64,000 nt of DNA from Synechococcus elongatus PCC 11801 (GCF_003846445.2 NZ_CP030139.2:2531501-2595500), one strand, 5' to 3'. Positions 31,833 to 40,901 are shown, numbered from the stretch's first letter. The notes: generated from the letters alone by a model not told the origin. A program made the numbers and translations.

Positions 31833-34229
31833 GTGTCTGGCTCTAGCAATCAACCATCGGTGGCCAAGTCTTCTGCTGTTGACCAGACGAGCGATCGCCC
31901 GGCTACTTCTCCCTCTTTTTTGGGGCGCTTAGCTTTTTGGAAAGCCCGTCCTGAGACGAACACCACCCGCACGCGAAAAAGTCGAGCGGAGCGCCGACAG
32001 GCTCATCGAGCAAAGCGGGCGGCTCATCCTCCAGGCAGACGGCGCTGGCTCCGAGCGATCGTGGCCGTTGCGATCGGTGCTGCAACTGTTGCTGGTGCAG
32101 AAGTGGGTCGGCGGCGACTGATTCAGCAGCTTCCCAATCCGCGAGAAGTCTATAGCTTTACCCGTCCCGGCACGATCACCATTCTCTCGGCAGACGATGT
32201 TGTGCTGCAGAAGATTGGGCCGGCGACCCGTGACAAGGTTCCTTTTGATCAAATTCCGCTGCAGCTACGCCAAGCATTTCTGGCCGCGGAAGATCAGCGC
32301 TTCTACGAACACAGTGGCCTTGACCTGGTAGGCATTGCCCGTGCCAGTGTCACCAATCTCCTGAGCGGTGAAGTTCAGGAAGGGGCGAGCACGATCACGC
32401 AGCAGCTGGCCCGCATTGTATTTCTCAGCCAAGAACGCAGCATTCAGCGCAAGTTCAATGAGGCGCTGATGGCTCAGAAGCTAGAGCAAGAGCTGACCAA
32501 AGACCAAATCCTTGAGCAATATCTCAATCTGGTCTACCTCGGTGCCGGTGCCTACGGGGTGGCAGATGCTGCCTGGGTCTACTTCAGTAAGCCGGTCAAG
32601 GACTTGAGCCTTGGAGAAATGGCAACCTTGGCAGGGCTTCCGCCTGCTCCGACCGCCTATTCCCCACTGGTTTCACTCAAGATTGCGCAAGAGCGACGCA
32701 ACATTGTTTTGAGCCGGATGCAGGAAGTGGGTTTTATTACGCCTGCTGAAGCAGAGGCTGCTCGCCGCGAACCGTTGGCGCTCAAACCGGCCAGCCCCAA
32801 ATACGCCCAGAGCATAGCGCCCTATTTCACCAACTATGTCCGACAGGAATTGCCACGATTTGTCTCACCAGACGTTTTGGAATACGGCGGACTCACACTC
32901 AAGACAACCTTGAACTATCGCTGGCAGAAAGCGGCAGATCAGGCGATTCAAGACTCCACCTACGGCAGCTTGCAAGGGGCACTCGTCAGTATCGATCCCC
33001 GCAGTGGAGCCATTCGCGCCATGGTCGGTGGTGTCGATTTTGATCGTAGTCAGTTCAATCGCGCGACCCAGGCTTACCGGCAGCCTGGCTCCACCTTCAA
33101 AATGTTTGTGTATGCAGCGGCGATCGCCTCGGGAATGTCGCCGTCTCAGATTTATGTGGATGCACCGCTAAACCTAGGGGGGTATAAGCCACAAAACTTT
33201 AGTCGCAGCTTTAGTGGCGCTATCAGCCTGACTCAGGCGCTGACCAACTCGGTCAATATTGTTGCGATCAAAGTGCTGCGGGATGTTGGAATTGACAACG
33301 TCATTCGGGTTGCCCGACAGATGGGGATTCGGGCCGACCTCGCACGCTACTATCCATTAGCTTTGGGAGCCTCCGATGTCACCTTGCTGGAGATCACCAG
33401 TGCTTATGGAACCTTAGCTAATCGTGGACAATATCTCACGCCCCACCCGATCGCGGAGATTATTGATCATCGTGGTCGCCGACTTTACCAAGATAAGCAG
33501 ATTGAACCTGTCCAAGCTTTGGACCCAGGCTCTGCTGCGCTAGTTACCTCTATGCTGGAACGCGTCGTAACCTCTGGAACTGGGGCCGCAGCCTATCTGC
33601 CCGATCGCCCTGTAGCAGGTAAAACAGGCACGACTGAGCAAGCCCGTGATCTCTGGTTCATTGGCTATATCCCACAGCTGGTCACGGGAGTGTGGCTGGG
33701 CTACGACAATTTTGCTCCAACTGGCAGTGGGAGTAGTGCAGCGGCGGTGGCTTGGTATCGCTTCATGGCACAGGCGATTAAGGACCTCCCGCCGGAGAAA
33801 TTCCCGCCGCTGCCCAAGCCTGAACAGCGCAAGCCCTTGTTTAAGGCGCAGTTCACGAGTGGACGCGATCTAGGTGGAATCGATCGCGGACCAGGTCGAT
33901 ATGATTACGGAGCAGGGATTGAATTAGCGGATTCCCCCAGTTTTGCCGGTAGCTTGCCCCCAGCTCCCTCCGGTGGGTCAACCCCCAATCGGCCATCACC
34001 AGATTACGAAGCTGACTTTGGTCAAGAGCCTGCGGTTGAGGAACCTCGGTACTATGAACCGCCGTCTTCCTCGGGCTCTGAGCCAGTTGATCAAGCTCCT
34101 GCTCCTGCAGGACCTGAACCGGAACCAGAAGCACCGGTTGAACCCCAAGCTCCAGCACCACCGTCTCTAGAACCGACGGCACCACCGCCACCAGTCGAAC
34201 CGACAGCACCACTCCCCCAGGCTCCCTAG
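31833..34229 (+). CDS. Class A penicillin-binding protein (glycosyltransferase + transpeptidase)
   Basis: 798 residues from GTG 31833. The N-terminal basic cytoplasmic tail ends in RRRWLRAIVAVAIGAATVAG (membrane anchor near residues 70-90). The GT51 glycosyltransferase domain has AAEDQRFYEHSGLD and STITQQLARI. The transpeptidase domain has the serine motif STFKMF, SVN in TNSVNIV, and KTGTT. Together they polymerise and cross-link peptidoglycan at the plasma membrane. The last about 110 residues (from about 690) form a Pro/Glu/Ala-rich low-complexity tail probably exposed in the periplasm. A related tail occurs on the unrelated glycosyltransferase at 55171. Complete and host-like in codon use. 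Confidence 0.95.
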   Translation: MSGSSNQPSVAKSSAVDQTSDRPATSPSFLGRLAFWKARPETNTTRTRKSRAERRQAHRAKRAAHPPGRRRWLRAIVAVAIGAATVAGAEVGRRRLIQQLPNPREVYSFTRPGTITILSADDVVLQKIGPATRDKVPFDQIPLQLRQAFLAAEDQRFYEHSGLDLVGIARASVTNLLSGEVQEGASTITQQLARIVFLSQERSIQRKFNEALMAQKLEQELTKDQILEQYLNLVYLGAGAYGVADAAWVYFSKPVKDLSLGEMATLAGLPPAPTAYSPLVSLKIAQERRNIVLSRMQEVGFITPAEAEAARREPLALKPASPKYAQSIAPYFTNYVRQELPRFVSPDVLEYGGLTLKTTLNYRWQKAADQAIQDSTYGSLQGALVSIDPRSGAIRAMVGGVDFDRSQFNRATQAYRQPGSTFKMFVYAAAIASGMSPSQIYVDAPLNLGGYKPQNFSRSFSGAISLTQALTNSVNIVAIKVLRDVGIDNVIRVARQMGIRADLARYYPLALGASDVTLLEITSAYGTLANRGQYLTPHPIAEIIDHRGRRLYQDKQIEPVQALDPGSAALVTSMLERVVTSGTGAAAYLPDRPVAGKTGTTEQARDLWFIGYIPQLVTGVWLGYDNFAPTGSGSSAAAVAWYRFMAQAIKDLPPEKFPPLPKPEQRKPLFKAQFTSGRDLGGIDRGPGRYDYGAGIELADSPSFAGSLPPAPSGGSTPNRPSPDYEADFGQEPAVEEPRYYEPPSSSGSEPVDQAPAPAGPEPEPEAPVEPQAPAPPSLEPTAPPPPVEPTAPLPQAP

Positions 34230-34395
34230 CATGCTTGAGTGTCTGATACTGGGTCGTGAGCGAGTGCCAGAAGCGATCGCGAGCGTGCTCATGGGACGAT
34301 ACTAGCGATGCGGCAAATCCTCCATCACTAAATTCTCCTCGGAGTCTAAACAGCCAATCTGCTCTCCATCTCAGATAACCGACCTCAATTGAGTC

Positions 34396-35262
34396 ATGAA
34401 GCTGTTATTTGTAGTGCCACATTATTGGAAGCCAACTGGCGGTAACTATGGCTCGCTTGGGGCAGACCCGAGTCCGCGTGTCGCGGCTCTGAGTCGTCTT
34501 ATCGCTGCTTTACATAGTCAGTTTGGCCCCCAGCAGGCTGTACTCCAAATTCGCGATCGCACATTACAGCCAGCCAATCAGCAAAAAGCAGCTGAGATCG
34601 AAATTGCCATTTTTACAACTCAAGGCTGTCACGTTTTAGAGTATCTATCCTGCCCCAAAAACTTGTATCGGCACTGTCCAGTCGAGTGCGATCCAATGTT
34701 CTTAGGCTTTGAAGCTCAAGCCTATCTTCGCGATCGCCAACAGGATTTTGATTGGTATGGGTTTCTAGAAGATGACTTGATTATTGAAGATCCACTTTTC
34801 TTCTTGAAGTTACAGTGGTTTCAAACCAATGTTGGGCCCCAAGCAGTGCTACAGCCTAATCGTTTTGAATCCTTAGTAGCAGAAGGAAAACCTCATAAGC
34901 TTTATGTCGATGGTCCGAACAGTGGTGTTGCTGTTCAGTTTTGGCCCGATCGCGAGGCCCTGCAGCTAACGGGACAATTCCTAGGGTTTCCCATGACATT
35001 CGAACGCAGTGTCAATCCTCATTCAGGCTGCTTTTTTCTCAGCCAAGCCCAAGTCCAAAAGCTGGTCACTGATCCCTGCTTTCTCGATCGGGATATCCGC
35101 TTCGTTGGCCCTCTTGAAAGTGCTGCTTCTCTTTCCTTGATGAAGGTCTTTCGAATCTATAAGCCTGCTGCACCTCAGGCATCTTTCCTCGAAATTCGTC
35201 ATCATCCAGCCAACTTCCTCAAGAACCTTCGGTTCGCGACCGGAGCCATTGCTTCAAGGTAA
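34396..35262 (+). CDS. Glycosyltransferase-like protein of unknown specificity
   Basis: 288 residues. It starts MKLLFVVPHYWKP, typical of sugar transferases, and has WYGFLEDDLIIEDPLFF, where the EDD resembles the metal/nucleotide-sugar DxD motif of GT-A enzymes, then NSGVAVQFWPDREAL and NPHSGCFFLSQAQV, the usual late acceptor-side motifs. No membrane segment or signal. I do not recognise a CAZy family, so function is inferred only from this layout. It lies 64 bases upstream of the metallophosphatase gene on the same strand. Confidence 0.7.
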   Translation: MKLLFVVPHYWKPTGGNYGSLGADPSPRVAALSRLIAALHSQFGPQQAVLQIRDRTLQPANQQKAAEIEIAIFTTQGCHVLEYLSCPKNLYRHCPVECDPMFLGFEAQAYLRDRQQDFDWYGFLEDDLIIEDPLFFLKLQWFQTNVGPQAVLQPNRFESLVAEGKPHKLYVDGPNSGVAVQFWPDREALQLTGQFLGFPMTFERSVNPHSGCFFLSQAQVQKLVTDPCFLDRDIRFVGPLESAASLSLMKVFRIYKPAAPQASFLEIRHHPANFLKNLRFATGAIASR

Positions 35263-35326
35263 GCGAGTGTGCAGCGATCGCGGGTTCTAGCGGCTAGAGT
35301 GTAGTCGTTTTGCTGAGGACTTGGGC

Positions 35327-36208
35327 ATGAAGCGCCGTGAGCTGCTGGTGTTGGGCGGACTGAGTACGATCGCCGCTGGGATGGGGCGGCAATGGCTGCA
35401 ACCCTCGCCAGCTCAAGCGATCACACCCCTGCCCGCCAGCGATCGTTCTTTGGATCTTCGCTTCATCGCCGTTGCGGACACAGGAACGGGTGCCCGTGGG
35501 CAATATTCAGTCGCTGCAGCGATGGAACGCTACCGGCGATCGAATCCCTATCGACTTGCGCTGTTAGCCGGCGACAACATCTACAACAACGGCGAAATCG
35601 AAAAAATTCAAGCAGTGTTTGAGCGTCCCTATGCACCGTTGTTGCAATCGGGCGTTAAGTTTCGGGCTGTTTTGGGCAACCACGACATCCGCACCAACAA
35701 TGGTAACGATCAGGTACGCTATCCCGGTTTCAACATGGCTGGGCGCTATTACCAATTCCAGGAAGGACCGGTTGCTTTTTTTGCGCTGGACACTAACGGC
35801 AATGCGGACTGGAACAATCAACTGACTTGGCTCGATCGCGCCCTACGGGCGAGCACTGCGCCTTGGAAGGTGGTATTTGGTCATCATCCGATCTATTCAT
35901 CTGGTTTCTATGGTGTTAACCGGACGCTGATCAGCCGCCTTGTGCCCCTGTTTAAGCGCCATGGTGTCCAGCTCTACATCAGTGGTCATGACCACAGCTA
36001 TGAACGCACTCAGCCGATTGATGGCACAACTTATCTAATTGTGGGCGCCGGAGCGGGCTTGCGACCCGTGGGCCGCTCAGCCTGGACGGCTCAGTCAGCC
36101 AGCACCCTGAGCTTTGCAGGACTCGAGGTCTATGGCAACGAACTACGAATCCAAACCTTTGATAAAGACAGTCGCCTGATCGATCAAGGTCAGATTTTTG
36201 CATCCTGA
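35327..36208 (+). CDS. Exported metallophosphoesterase (purple acid phosphatase-like)
   Basis: 293 residues from ATG 35327, preceded by GAGGAC; the in-frame TTG at 35321 would only add MG. The N-terminus MKRRELLVLGGLSTIAAGM with twin Arg suggests a Tat-type signal with cleavage near AQA. Metal-binding motifs are FIAVADTGTG (Asp), AGDNIYNNG, LGNHDIRT, FGHHPIYSSG and SGHDHSYER, giving a full dinuclear site. Likely a periplasmic phosphatase for phosphate esters. It ends 6 bases before a strong hairpin that separates it from the convergent GST. Confidence 0.93.
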   Translation: MKRRELLVLGGLSTIAAGMGRQWLQPSPAQAITPLPASDRSLDLRFIAVADTGTGARGQYSVAAAMERYRRSNPYRLALLAGDNIYNNGEIEKIQAVFERPYAPLLQSGVKFRAVLGNHDIRTNNGNDQVRYPGFNMAGRYYQFQEGPVAFFALDTNGNADWNNQLTWLDRALRASTAPWKVVFGHHPIYSSGFYGVNRTLISRLVPLFKRHGVQLYISGHDHSYERTQPIDGTTYLIVGAGAGLRPVGRSAWTAQSASTLSFAGLEVYGNELRIQTFDKDSRLIDQGQIFAS

Positions 36209-36213
36209 TCCAA

Positions 36214-36250
36214 CAGCAGGCTGAAGCAATCGGCCAACTTCAGCCTGCTG
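36214..36250. terminator. 13-bp hairpin between convergent genes
   Basis: CAGCAGGCTGAAG (36214-36226) and its exact complement CTTCAGCCTGCTG (36238-36250) with an 11-base loop. It lies between the phosphatase stop and the GST stop. There is no U-run, but the stem is long and GC-rich, suiting bidirectional termination or 3'-end protection. Confidence 0.65.
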
Positions 36251-36260
36251 GCAAATCGCG

Positions 36261-37055
36261 TTAATCGATCGCAATTTTGGTTGGCCCGTTGCCGCTGCTC
36301 GGGGGAGTGACAGCAGCACCGCGGCGAAACTCGCGATAGAGGCGATCGCGCCACTCGAAGAACACAGCATAGTCGGGGTTATCGACCAAGCCAGGAACAC
36401 CGCGCCCGCGCAGACCACTGGGAATGTCGATCGCAGCGGTTGTCGGGAATTTCAGAAAGAGGCTGTGAGCCGCGATCGCTAAATCTGCCAGAACTGGGCG
36501 ATCGCCCAATAGGTAGGGTTGATTCTGTAATCGTTGGCAGAGCGCTTTGAGGCCTTGCTCGAGGTTGAGGCGGGCGGTTCGTAGTGTTTCTGGGCTGAGG
36601 CCAACACCGCTGCCGAGGACGCTGAAGACTTCGCTAGGGACAGCGCTGACCAAGTTACGGAGTGGCCCGGGTACTTGGTTGGGCAGCGCCGCTTCTCGCA
36701 GGCTGGGATCCCAGCCTAAAGCCCCAAGGAGTACCGTGCGCACATCTGCAGCAAAGCTGCGATCGGCCCAATCTTCCAGCAAGACGTTCAGTGCTTGCTG
36801 CTGCGGATCGGCCAACGTTAGCGGCGGCTCTGGAAATTTTTGATCGAGGTACTGGGCGATCGCGGTGGAATCAGCGATCGCTTCGCTGCCATCCTTCAGC
36901 ACCGGAACTTGGCGCTGCCCCGAGAGGCGAAACACTTCAAACTGTCCAATGCCCGGAGTCACTTCCTGTTTGCGATACTCCAGACCCTTGAAGTCGAGAA
37001 TCAGGCGAACCTTTTCGCTGTAGGGTGATAACTCAAACTGGTAAAGCTCCAGCAT
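36261..37055 (-). CDS. Glutathione S-transferase family protein
   Basis: 264 residues from ATG 37055 (MLELYQFELSPYSEKVRLIL). The thioredoxin-fold N-domain has SPYSEKVR at the active site (Ser in place of Cys), the cis-Pro segment RQVPVLKDG, and ADSTAIAQYLD for glutathione contact. The helical C-domain has the capping motif PVLADLAIAAHSL. It belongs to the common cytosolic Ser-type GST group and is unlike the 407-residue CPYC GST at 15925. Detoxification or peroxide defence is likely; the substrate is unknown. Confidence 0.92.
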   Translation of the reverse strand: MLELYQFELSPYSEKVRLILDFKGLEYRKQEVTPGIGQFEVFRLSGQRQVPVLKDGSEAIADSTAIAQYLDQKFPEPPLTLADPQQQALNVLLEDWADRSFAADVRTVLLGALGWDPSLREAALPNQVPGPLRNLVSAVPSEVFSVLGSGVGLSPETLRTARLNLEQGLKALCQRLQNQPYLLGDRPVLADLAIAAHSLFLKFPTTAAIDIPSGLRGRGVPGLVDNPDYAVFFEWRDRLYREFRRGAAVTPPSSGNGPTKIAID

Positions 37056-37150
37056 TGGGGCGTTCCTTGGGTGACAGCAAGACTCTATCAAAAATCAGCG
37101 ATGAGCCGCCTTGCCCTAGATGACCAGCACCTTTCCTGCAGCTATGCTCC

Positions 37151-37444
37151 CTAAATCCCAAAGAGTTTTGAGGCTTGCTGAGGACATTGCTGAATCAGAA
37201 AACCAGCAAGCTGAGCCCCTAGAGCTTCTGCACTGTTGGGTGTTTTCAGATCTGCCTCGGTCAGACTTTGGTCGCTGATCCAACGATTGATCTGCTGACT
37301 GACCGCTGCTTCGAATTGCTGGGGACTAGGGCTATTGATGGCGCAGAGCTCTTTGGCGAAGTCTTGGAGCTGGCGATCGCTGGGGAGCGCGATCGCTGGC
37401 AGGGGCATCCAGACCATAGCCAAAATCCAAAGACGCACGCCCAT
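37151..37444 (-). CDS. Small exported protein, unknown
   Basis: 97 residues from ATG 37444. The signal peptide VRLWILAMVWMPLPAIALP leaves a mature part of about 75 residues with two Cys (ELCAIN, IQQCPQQ) that could form a disulfide. The longer frame to 37534 runs through the terminator of the RNA-binding protein gene and is unlikely. No family recognised. Confidence 0.65.
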   Translation of the reverse strand: MGVRLWILAMVWMPLPAIALPSDRQLQDFAKELCAINSPSPQQFEAAVSQQINRWISDQSLTEADLKTPNSAEALGAQLAGFLIQQCPQQASKLFGI

Positions 37445-37514
37445 GCCACTCTCCAATGCCTTGCTTTTAGGATGCCGTGGGCGGCGTAATTCGACCAGCC
37501 TCCAAGCAGGCAAC

Positions 37515-37544
37515 AAAAAACGGCTAGAAATCAATTTCTAGCCG
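37515..37544 (-). terminator. Intrinsic terminator of the RNA-binding protein gene
   Basis: On the minus strand, CGGCTAGAAAT and ATTTCTAGCCG (37534-37544 with 37521-37531) form an 11-bp stem with a minimal loop, followed by TTTTTTG. It lies about 40 bases after the rbp stop. Confidence 0.9.
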
Positions 37545-37583
37545 CCGTTCAGTCATTGATTCAGACAGTCTCGAGTCTCTGGA

Positions 37584-38006
37584 TTAGGAGACCGTTTGAG
37601 CTGCCAGCAATTCTTTGAGTTTTTCCAGCTCTTGTGCCCAGCGGGGATCGGGCTGGAAGCCTTCAGGACCGGAAGAGATGACGCGAGGTGCGCTCTTGCC
37701 GGAGCGGCGGTTGTCGGCACTGCCACTGCGACGACGGTTGTTGCCGCCGTCGTTGTCCCGCTCACGCGGCTGAGCTTTTTCGAGCTTGAGGGTGCTGCCT
37801 TGCACTTCGGTGCCGTTGAAGCGCTCGATCAAAGCATCTGCTTGCTCGTCGCTAGCGACCGTTGCAAAGGCGAAACCACGCGATTTACCGGTTTTGCGAT
37901 CGGTGACCAGTTTGGCCGAAACCTCGCCGGCCTCTGCAAAGACCGCATCCAACTCGGCTTGCTCAATGTCGCGCGGTAAATTGCCGATGTACACACGAAC
38001 TGACAT
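37584..38006 (-). CDS. rbp: RRM-type RNA-binding protein
   Basis: 140 residues from ATG 38006, with GAGAGG 8 bases upstream. A single RRM (residues 1-80) shows RNP2 VYIGNL and RNP1 KSRGFAFATV. An Arg/Asn/Gly/Ser-rich linker (about 83-110) and an acidic helical C-terminus (DPRWAQELEKLKELLA) follow. Cyanobacterial Rbp proteins bind RNA, are often cold-induced, and some help localise thylakoid-protein mRNAs near membranes. The long upstream region (to 38220) may be a regulated leader. Terminator at 37515. Confidence 0.93.
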   Translation of the reverse strand: MSVRVYIGNLPRDIEQAELDAVFAEAGEVSAKLVTDRKTGKSRGFAFATVASDEQADALIERFNGTEVQGSTLKLEKAQPRERDNDGGNNRRRSGSADNRRSGKSAPRVISSGPEGFQPDPRWAQELEKLKELLAAQTVS

Positions 38007-38220
38007 GGTCACTGACCTCTCAAACAACAAACGGGATAAAGGGACCCCGTCATGGCAAAACTGTCCGTCTTCGACGTGAAACGTAAATTCCGAGTAATCG
38101 CGGTATGACGCCCTTGGAAGACTGAAGGGATAGACCCGCAACCTTAAATCCTGATGAAAAACACCTGAAGGACTGGATAACCAAAGCGCCTTGCAGGCAC
38201 ACCTAGAACTATAGATTGCG
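38007..38220 (-). promoter_or_regulatory. Long upstream region/possible regulated leader of the rbp gene
   Basis: 214 bases between the rbp start and the terminator of the tRNA nucleotidyltransferase gene hold no other gene. Cyanobacterial rbp genes are known to have long leaders involved in cold induction and autoregulation. Whether this region is transcribed as leader cannot be told from sequence, and I found no clear promoter in it. Confidence 0.35.
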
Positions 38221-38248
38221 TAAAAAAGCCTACGCCATTGATTAGGCT
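38221..38248 (-). terminator. Intrinsic terminator of the tRNA nucleotidyltransferase gene
   Basis: On the minus strand, AGCCTA (38248-38243) pairs with TAGGCT (38232-38227) across a 10-base loop and is followed by TTTTTTA. It lies 18 bases after the gene's stop. Confidence 0.7.
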
Positions 38249-38265
38249 AACACGGCATTTGCAAG

Positions 38266-39504
38266 CTATTGGGGGAGAGAGGTTTCTTGGAGCCAACGGG
38301 CCGCAAACGCGATCGCCCCAGCCCGATCGCAAAACTGCTGCTCGGCTTGAGCCACACGGAGATCCTGCAAGAGTTGGCCGAGGTGAGGGCCGCTCCGAAT
38401 GCCCAGCGAAACCTGTAGATCAGTCCCACTGACGAGGGGCTGGAGATGGGCGATCGGGTCATTGGGCGTTTGGTAGCGCCGCAGCAACGTCTGGCGTAAG
38501 TCGCCCGCTTCGAGCTGTAGCAAGAGGGCTGGTACTAGGTCTCCCAAGGTTTGGAATAAGGCGACTTGTCCAGCCGTCGTGGCTGCCGTCCCCGCCTGGC
38601 ATTCCTGCCAATGTTGCTGCAGTTGTAACAGCGATCGCTGCTCGGCTCGACTACTTTTGAGGGCCAGTAGGACCTGTTGCGCCCGATCGCGATCGCGGGG
38701 TAGCAAGCAGGTCAGCCAAGCATAGGCTAAGTAGCTAAGCCTGCCGCCCGGTCCAATGGGCGTGAACCAGTCCGCCCAATCTGGGACTTGAGCTTGGAGT
38801 TGCCGCCAGTGATCGGCGATGGCTGCCAAACAATCCACCGAAGCCTCGGGAAACCACGGTGTGAGAAGCCCGCTGGCGATCGCCTCCACCAAAATCGGAT
38901 GGGGTGGGGGCACATTCAGCAGGCGCTGAAGTTCTGCCCAAATCCGCTCACCCGCGACTTGGGGTAATAAAGGGGCAAGCTGGGCGATCGCAGCAGCCGT
39001 CTCTGGTTCGATCTCTAGTTCTAGTTGGGCCGCTTGCCGATAGGCACGCAGCAGGCGCAGCGGGTCAGCCACTAGATTGTCGGGAGCAATCATCCGCAAC
39101 AGTCCTTGCTCCAGATCGGCTTGGCCTCCCAGCGGATCAATCAGGCGGCAGCGCTGCCAGTCGTAGGCGATCGCGTTGATTGTGAAATCGCGTCGCTGCA
39201 AGTCTTGTTCCAGGCGATCGCCTTCCTGCTGGGCAAAGTCAACGGTCATTGAAGGGAAGACGACCCGTGCGATCTGACGCTCAGCATCCAGGAGAACGAA
39301 GCCCGCTTGATGTTGACGAGCTAAAGTGCGTGCCGTTTCAACTGCACCTGTGGGAACCACCCAATCCAGATCGAGCGGTTCAGTCAGACGGCCCAGCAAC
39401 GCATCACGAACGGCCCCTCCAACCAAGCAGGCTCCCTCCGGCAAGCTCTCTGGACGAAAGGGCCAAGTCTGTGGGTTGAACAGGGCAGCGAGAGCAGTGT
39501 TCAT
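38266..39504 (-). CDS. tRNA nucleotidyltransferase/poly(A) polymerase family (CCA-adding)
   Basis: 412 residues from ATG 39504; the frame to 39564 would overlap the MFS gene. The class II nucleotidyltransferase head has LVGGAVRDALLGR, LDLDWVVP (catalytic Asp pair) and RRDFTINAIAYD. The neck has DPLRLLRAYRQAAQLEL, and the all-helical body follows. Neither tRNA gene in this window encodes CCA, in line with need for such an enzyme. Whether it adds CCA, only part of it, or poly(A) tails cannot be decided by eye. It starts 10 bases after the MFS gene stop. Confidence 0.9.
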   Translation of the reverse strand: MNTALAALFNPQTWPFRPESLPEGACLVGGAVRDALLGRLTEPLDLDWVVPTGAVETARTLARQHQAGFVLLDAERQIARVVFPSMTVDFAQQEGDRLEQDLQRRDFTINAIAYDWQRCRLIDPLGGQADLEQGLLRMIAPDNLVADPLRLLRAYRQAAQLELEIEPETAAAIAQLAPLLPQVAGERIWAELQRLLNVPPPHPILVEAIASGLLTPWFPEASVDCLAAIADHWRQLQAQVPDWADWFTPIGPGGRLSYLAYAWLTCLLPRDRDRAQQVLLALKSSRAEQRSLLQLQQHWQECQAGTAATTAGQVALFQTLGDLVPALLLQLEAGDLRQTLLRRYQTPNDPIAHLQPLVSGTDLQVSLGIRSGPHLGQLLQDLRVAQAEQQFCDRAGAIAFAARWLQETSLPQ

Positions 39505-39514
39505 ACAAGAGCGA

Positions 39515-40750
39515 TCAGCGGGCAGCGGGTTGTAGCGACTGGCGGCCATAGACCAAAGCTGCAAGAAGTCCGGCGATTCCGAGCAGCCCCATCGCGATGG
39601 ACAGTCCCAATTGTGCGATTAGACCACCAGCCAACAAACTGCTGACGCCACCGCCGCCCAAGGTAGCAATTTGGGTCAGACCAGCTACTCGACCGCGATA
39701 CTCCCAGGGGGCGAGGGCTTGGCCAATAATGTTGCCGCCCGCTAGGAGCGCAGCGGTGCCAAAGCCAATCAAGGCAGCAAGAAAGAGAGCCATGTTTTGG
39801 TTGGGCTGGAGGGCAAAACCAATTTGGGCGATCGCCGTCACGCTGGCAGCCAGAATCAGCATTTGCCGCGGACGCCCGACGACGGCTTGACTAAACCGCT
39901 GCTGCAGTAAGCCAGCCGTAATGCTCCCGATCGCAATACTGGCGGTCAGCCAACCCAAGGAGAGCGGATCTGGTCCGACATAAGCCTTAGCCAGCACCGG
40001 CACGATCGCGGGATGGAAAAAGCCAATTACCGAGGCAACCCCAGTAAATAGGGTGATGCTGCGCAATTGTGGCGTGATCCCTTGCCAGGCTTGGGTCATG
40101 GTCAGTCGATGCTGAGGCTGCTCGGCAGCCGTCAGCGATCGCGGCTGCATCACGAAATTGACAACCGCAATCGGCACCAGGTAACTGAGGGCATCCAGGC
40201 TTAAGACCCAGGAGGGATGCAAGAGCGTTAGGGCAAAGCCCCCCACCGGCGGGCCGATCAGTTTGGCGACATTAAAGATGACTGAGAACTGGGCCAGGTA
40301 GCCAGCTAGGGTTGCTTCCGCCACCACGAGGCCAACGTATTTGAGGCGCGACGTCAGCTCATAGGCGCTGGCAATGCCCACAATCAGCGTGCCGCCAATC
40401 ATCGCTGTCACTTGGCCCGCAATCCAACCGGTGCAGAGGACGTAGCCGATCGCAGAGAAAATAGCCCCCAGCAGCAGGAAATACTGCGATCGCTTCAGGA
40501 CAGGTTCTGCCCCCAGGCGATCAGTGAGCGTCCCGGCATGGGACGAGAGAAAAATGGCTGGCAAACTCAGGCAGGCAAAGTTGACTGCGAGCAGCAACGG
40601 TTGCTGGGTCATGTCTTGAATGAGCCAGCCCTTGGCGATGATTCCGGCGAAGGAGCCAATCGAGGAAACGCCCGCTGCCACCAGAAAGCATTGACGCTGG
40701 CGGCGTTGTAAAAGCGCCAACCAGCGCGACTCTGAGGTTTTAACCAGCAT
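39515..40750 (-). CDS. MFS transporter (EntS/MFS_3-like exporter)
   Basis: 411 residues from ATG 40750; an in-frame TTG at 40756 is also possible. About 12 hydrophobic helices are visible, with the loop 2-3 motif GTLTDRLGAEPVLKRSQ (motif A) and a matching GLLQQRFSQAVVGRPRQ in the second half. The APWEYRGRVAGL segment is typical of the MFS_3/enterobactin-exporter-type group. Substrate unknown; export of a small molecule or siderophore is possible. Probably co-transcribed with the downstream tRNA nucleotidyltransferase gene. Confidence 0.92.
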   Translation of the reverse strand: MLVKTSESRWLALLQRRQRQCFLVAAGVSSIGSFAGIIAKGWLIQDMTQQPLLLAVNFACLSLPAIFLSSHAGTLTDRLGAEPVLKRSQYFLLLGAIFSAIGYVLCTGWIAGQVTAMIGGTLIVGIASAYELTSRLKYVGLVVAEATLAGYLAQFSVIFNVAKLIGPPVGGFALTLLHPSWVLSLDALSYLVPIAVVNFVMQPRSLTAAEQPQHRLTMTQAWQGITPQLRSITLFTGVASVIGFFHPAIVPVLAKAYVGPDPLSLGWLTASIAIGSITAGLLQQRFSQAVVGRPRQMLILAASVTAIAQIGFALQPNQNMALFLAALIGFGTAALLAGGNIIGQALAPWEYRGRVAGLTQIATLGGGGVSSLLAGGLIAQLGLSIAMGLLGIAGLLAALVYGRQSLQPAAR

Positions 40751-40867
40751 GGGCAACGGTCCTGGGAAAATTGTGAAAAGTTACTCCCCAGTGTGACGCG
40801 ATCGGCTGGTTTGCTGGGTGGTAGGTGGGGATCGCACCGGTACTGACTACCAGCGAATCGATACCCT

Positions 40868-40901
40868 CAAAACAAAAGCAACCTGCCCAAAGACAGATTG
40901 C
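40868..40901 (-). terminator. Intrinsic terminator of vipp1
   Basis: On the minus strand, GCAATCTGTC (40901-40892) pairs with GGCAGGTTGC (40887-40878), including two G-U pairs, around the loop TTTG, and is followed by TTTTGTTTTG. It lies 33 bases after the vipp1 stop. Confidence 0.82.

Noticed and set aside
37445-37534. Extended N-terminus for the small exported protein
   Set aside because: The extension reaches the terminator stem of the rbp gene and would bury the signal peptide inside the protein.
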